In this document: piece after piece, positions 19,928 through 22,054 of the stretch
Layout of the letters: every line of letters starts with the position of its first letter
Numbering within the stretch: the first letter of the stretch is position 1
Source of the DNA: Temnopleurus reevesii
Taxonomy: Eukaryota; Echinodermata; Echinoidea; Temnopleuroida; Temnopleuridae
Length of the DNA stretch: 22,054 bases
Assembly: GCA_036244855.1 (NCBI GenBank)
Contig: BQKZ01001406.1
Location: 1-22,054, forward strand
Direction: 5' to 3'
Notes under the pieces: model-generated
The model's input: the letters and a program-made list of their open reading frames with translations, nothing else
The model's database searches: none
What the model was told of the DNA's origin: nothing
Translations under genes and position numbers: made by a program

Positions 19928-20135
19928 AAAAAAAGAAGAAATGCCCCAAATTTGAGATGAGCACAAGATGTTCAGAAAGTTCCAGATAAGAACAGAAAAA
20001 ATGTCAAATGAAGGGCATTAGAGCTGTCTGGGAGTTGTCAAATCTTAATTGCTGTCAATTATTTCTTCAAGTTCGACCGGCATCACAGATTATGTTGGTG
20101 GCTGATATCTATTAAACGACGTCAAACTGCCACAG

Positions 20136-20313
20136 GACAGAGGCAAATGAAGGCTATGATTTTGGCGCAGTCACATTTTTGCGTGAGTTTTGTTTTGACG
20201 ATTTCTATGCACAGGACGCATATTGGCTAGCCAAATTATGCACGTACTTTGAGCGCAAGCCTAACGTATTCGACCTCATTCGAGCGTCTTCATTGAGTTT
20301 TTCTGCCGACTGG
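20136..20313 (+). CDS. Unrecognised open segment with splice-like ends
   Basis: A frame opens after the TAA at 20113 and stays open to a TAA at 20320. It has protein-like composition, for example EFCFDDFYAQDAYWLAKLCT then YFERKPNVFDLIR. An AG precedes 20136 (ctgccacag) and a fair donor, TGG|GTACGT, follows 20313. The phase would also accept the donor after 18779. There is no ATG at a sensible place and no recognised domain. Its end abuts the TTAA of the next mobile element. It may be an exon or part of an older element. Confidence 0.18.
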
Positions 20314-20318
20314 GTACG

Positions 20319-20891
20319 TTAAGCCGACCGCACTCCTTACGACCGGCTAACGATCCGATTTGGCATTCTATATGGGCATTTTGTCAGATAAACTATACCC
20401 AAGTCTTGTTCTGAACATCAATATAAACAAACTTATCGTCCATGAAGTGACGGGAGTCAGAAAGTATTGTTACACGAAATTAGTTACAAATCCATTGAAA
20501 CGTATCCTCGAATAGAAATAAAACATTGTTTGATAGGATGCCCGTTGGATTGGCGCTATGTCGGGATCTATTTGTCTTCATGCAACAATACCCTTTGGCT
20601 CCCCTCACTTCGTGAAAACACGGACGTTATGATGCATTATTCAGATGGATACCGGGTATAACTGTGACAAATCAGTTTCAAATCGCAGACCATCTTAAGA
20701 CTGCTTTGACTCTTCCGACTTCCTTATGACTCGGAGCAGATTTCGTCTCCTACACTTTTCTCGAGTTTAATTTTAATATGAGTATTCGTAATCTCAATCA
20801 AATATTTTCTATGTGTTCAAATATTTCTGAGGGATACAATTACACTTTCTTCTAAAGTCGGAACCGGTCGTAAGGTGTGCGATGGGCTTAA
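20319..20891. mobile_element. TTAA-flanked element, 28-bp flanking inverted repeats
   Basis: The stretch 20319-20346 (TTAAGCCGACCGCACTCC...) and the reverse complement of 20864-20891 match at 25 of 28 positions, with 17 of 18 in CGCACTCCTTACGACCGG. Both outer edges are TTAA, so the element proper is 20323-20887 (565 bp) if TTAA is a target duplication. No transposase-sized frame is present; a 64-codon frame at 20467-20661 has no recognisable domain. The end sequence differs from that of the 15446-15955 element, so it is a separate family. No empty site is available in the window to confirm it. Confidence 0.7.
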
Positions 20892-21470
20892 ATCACTAAT
20901 GCTGGACAGATGGTATGAAGGCAAATGTGAGACTGATCACACAAGAAATGATGGTGATGATTGTGGGGGTAATATCAGATTATTATTGGAATGTTTTAGA
21001 ATTTACTCCGAGGTTGGCGATAGGTTTTCAAATGCCAGAACGAAGACATTTGTTTTATGTTTCGAAACAGATAATGAGTATCGAGGACAGAATGCAGACA
21101 AAGAAAGACTATGGGAAAGCAAAAGTCTGCCACTGTGGCATACATCTTTTCAGTCGAAAACGAATATGTAATTGGGTAGTCGCACTTACAGGCTGATCTC
21201 ACCCTGCCGCAAAACTAAATTATTTTAAATTCAAACTTTGATCTATAAATCAATGTTTTGTTTAATAAAAGAATTTTGACAATCGAGATTGAGAAACGTA
21301 ACCTTCAAACATCAGATTTCAAACGGAATAAGACAGTGATAAATACAATTTTGTTGTCGCGGTTTGATAACGGGGCAGGATCGGTCTGATGGTGTGCCTG
21401 TCGTATTAACGGTTGCACAGTACTGGAATTCATATAGTTCACTATGCTCGTCATCCTCATCTTGTGTCAC
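20892..21470. other. Probable intron or intergenic sequence
   Basis: This stretch follows the TTAA element and lies downstream (in minus-strand direction) of the Bcl-2-like exon. Two overlapping plus-strand frames (20875-21171 and 20915-21196) and a minus-strand frame (20996-21202) share it; several frames being open at once with no motif argues against real coding. I could not identify the expected C-terminal, membrane-anchor exon of a Bcl-2 gene here. Confidence 0.4.
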
Positions 21471-21656
21471 CATGCAACCATTTCCCAATGTCTAATGCAT
21501 GCACGAACCACGTCATTCACCACTGCCAAGTCCTTCTCGGTACAAAGTTGTAATACAGCTGAGAAAATGAGGCATATGCTGACTGCCCTACCCACACTGA
21601 CGATCTGCAGAGCTATCAGTGTACCCCACTTCAGCAGGTTTACTTTAATAATGATA
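21471..21656 (-). CDS. Bcl-2 family-like BH1-BH2 exon (partial)
   Basis: The minus-strand frame from 21655 to 21470 encodes 62 codons. Residues 9-25 read KWGTLIALQIVSVGRAV, which fits the BH1 pattern (N/T)WG-x-[IV]V-[AS]L...G-x-A-V; spacing to the Gly is as in Bok. Residues 47-57 (NDVVRACIRHW) fit the helix before BH2 in Mcl-1/Bok-type proteins, and W57..W62 (WEMVAW) sits where WI..GGW is expected. A TGA follows the last Trp directly, but a donor ATG|GTGACA at 21471/21470 would split that Trp codon, close to where Bcl-2 family genes commonly have an intron. A possible acceptor (TTTTATAG) precedes 21656; its pyrimidine tract is poor. Family members regulate mitochondrial outer-membrane permeability. 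Oddities: Thr replaces the usual BH1 Arg, and BH2 lacks GlyGly, so it may be a divergent member or a decayed copy. BH3 exons would lie beyond the window's right end. Confidence 0.45.
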
Positions 21657-21762
21657 CTATAAAACCCTCATTAAACGTTTGCTCTCCCAGTGGACCCTGT
21701 GTAAATCGTAATCCTCTATTTTGCCCGGTCTTGCAAACATGACAAACATTATAAGAGTCATT

Positions 21763-21832
21763 GGCCCGTATTCCGATAGCGAGGTTTAAGTTAACCCTGG
21801 TCTAAATCTGTGGTTTAAGTATGGAGAGCCAA
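21763..21832 (+). repeat. Dispersed-repeat fragment (GGCCCGTATTC type)
   Basis: GGCCCGTATTCCGATAGCGAGGTTTAAG... through GGTTTAAGTATGGAGAGCC has the look of a dispersed repeat I associate with sea urchins. It contains several TTTAA(G) units with partial dyad symmetry. No partner end is seen before the window closes, so the copy is partial or continues outside. Identification is from memory of the pattern only. Confidence 0.35.
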
Positions 21833-22023
21833 AAGAGGCTTGAATCTTTAAAGGTCCACTTTTATGACAATACATGTTGACTTGTGGTGATCTATGCTAC
21901 CCTTACTATCACATTTGTGAGTGAGAGAGCTCCCAAATGTTTCCCATATATTTTATAATATTTTTTCTTTATATTTTAGAGAGACATTTTGGGAACGCCC
22001 CTAAAAATTCTCTTCATATGCAG

Positions 22024-22053
22024 AGTACTGTATATGAGGTCATATACAGTACT
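22024..22053. repeat. 14-bp perfect inverted repeat, 2-nt spacer
   Basis: AGTACTGTATATGA (22024-22037), GG, then TCATATACAGTACT (22040-22053) are exact reverse complements. It ends one base before the window end, so it could be the centre or one end of a longer fold-back element. The flanking bases (G and A) do not pair. Confidence 0.95.
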
Positions 22054-22054
22054 A

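Noticed and set aside
20875..21196. Longest frames in the window (98 and 93 codons), overlapping each other
   Set aside because: Several frames are open at once, none has a recognisable domain, and the first ATG lies in the inverted repeat of the TTAA element.

Overview
This looks like nuclear DNA of a marine deuterostome invertebrate, most likely a sea urchin or another echinoderm. By eye it is A+T-rich (roughly one third G+C). It has no bacterial-style gene packing and no long open frame. It is dense in small non-autonomous transposons, (ATT/ATC)n runs and a tRNA-derived SINE whose tail (GGCGCTATATAAATTCGC then AT-rich) is of a kind I associate with echinoderm genomes. The organism call is an inference from repeat style; no species is claimed. 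One ambiguous base (N, 4048) marks it as assembled shotgun sequence.

Layout. 1-2009 is non-genic apart from E-box/CCAAT-like palindromes. 2010-6097 is an old tandem duplication of a ~2.04-kb unit, joined exactly at the N. Each copy carries a 55-bp-arm fold-back hairpin and part or all of a long palindromic MITE. In copy 2 that MITE is complete (5789-6408), and a shorter relative lies at 7103-7461. A tRNA-SINE (7790-8100) and a second SINE tail (8318-8405) follow. A loop-less 184-bp palindrome with CAGGGGC ends lies at 9893-10076 and a polypurine tract at 10730-10895. A 16-bp minisatellite that flips orientation at 14249 occupies 13975-14431. 14557-16374 is a 2.3-copy tandem array of a ~566-bp unit. 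Its second copy carries a clean 510-bp insertion with a TTAA target duplication, and the array ends against a possible non-LTR retrotransposon remnant. Two diverged direct repeats lie at 17518-18274. A second TTAA-flanked element, with 28-bp flanking inverted repeats, lies at 20319-20891.

Host coding sequence. The best candidate is on the minus strand at 21471-21656. It is one 62-codon exon resembling the BH1-BH2 segment of Bcl-2 family apoptosis regulators, with a donor that would split a tryptophan codon near where family genes commonly have an intron. Weaker plus-strand candidates are two phase-compatible pieces (18682-18779 and 19819-19927, a possible terminal exon with a strong 3' splice site) and an open segment at 20136-20313. 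The window is therefore probably intronic or intergenic DNA next to or inside a Bcl-2-like gene, with most of its length made of mobile-element debris. I see no bacterial, viral, CRISPR or RNA-gene content, and the short ATG-started frames elsewhere are most simply chance.
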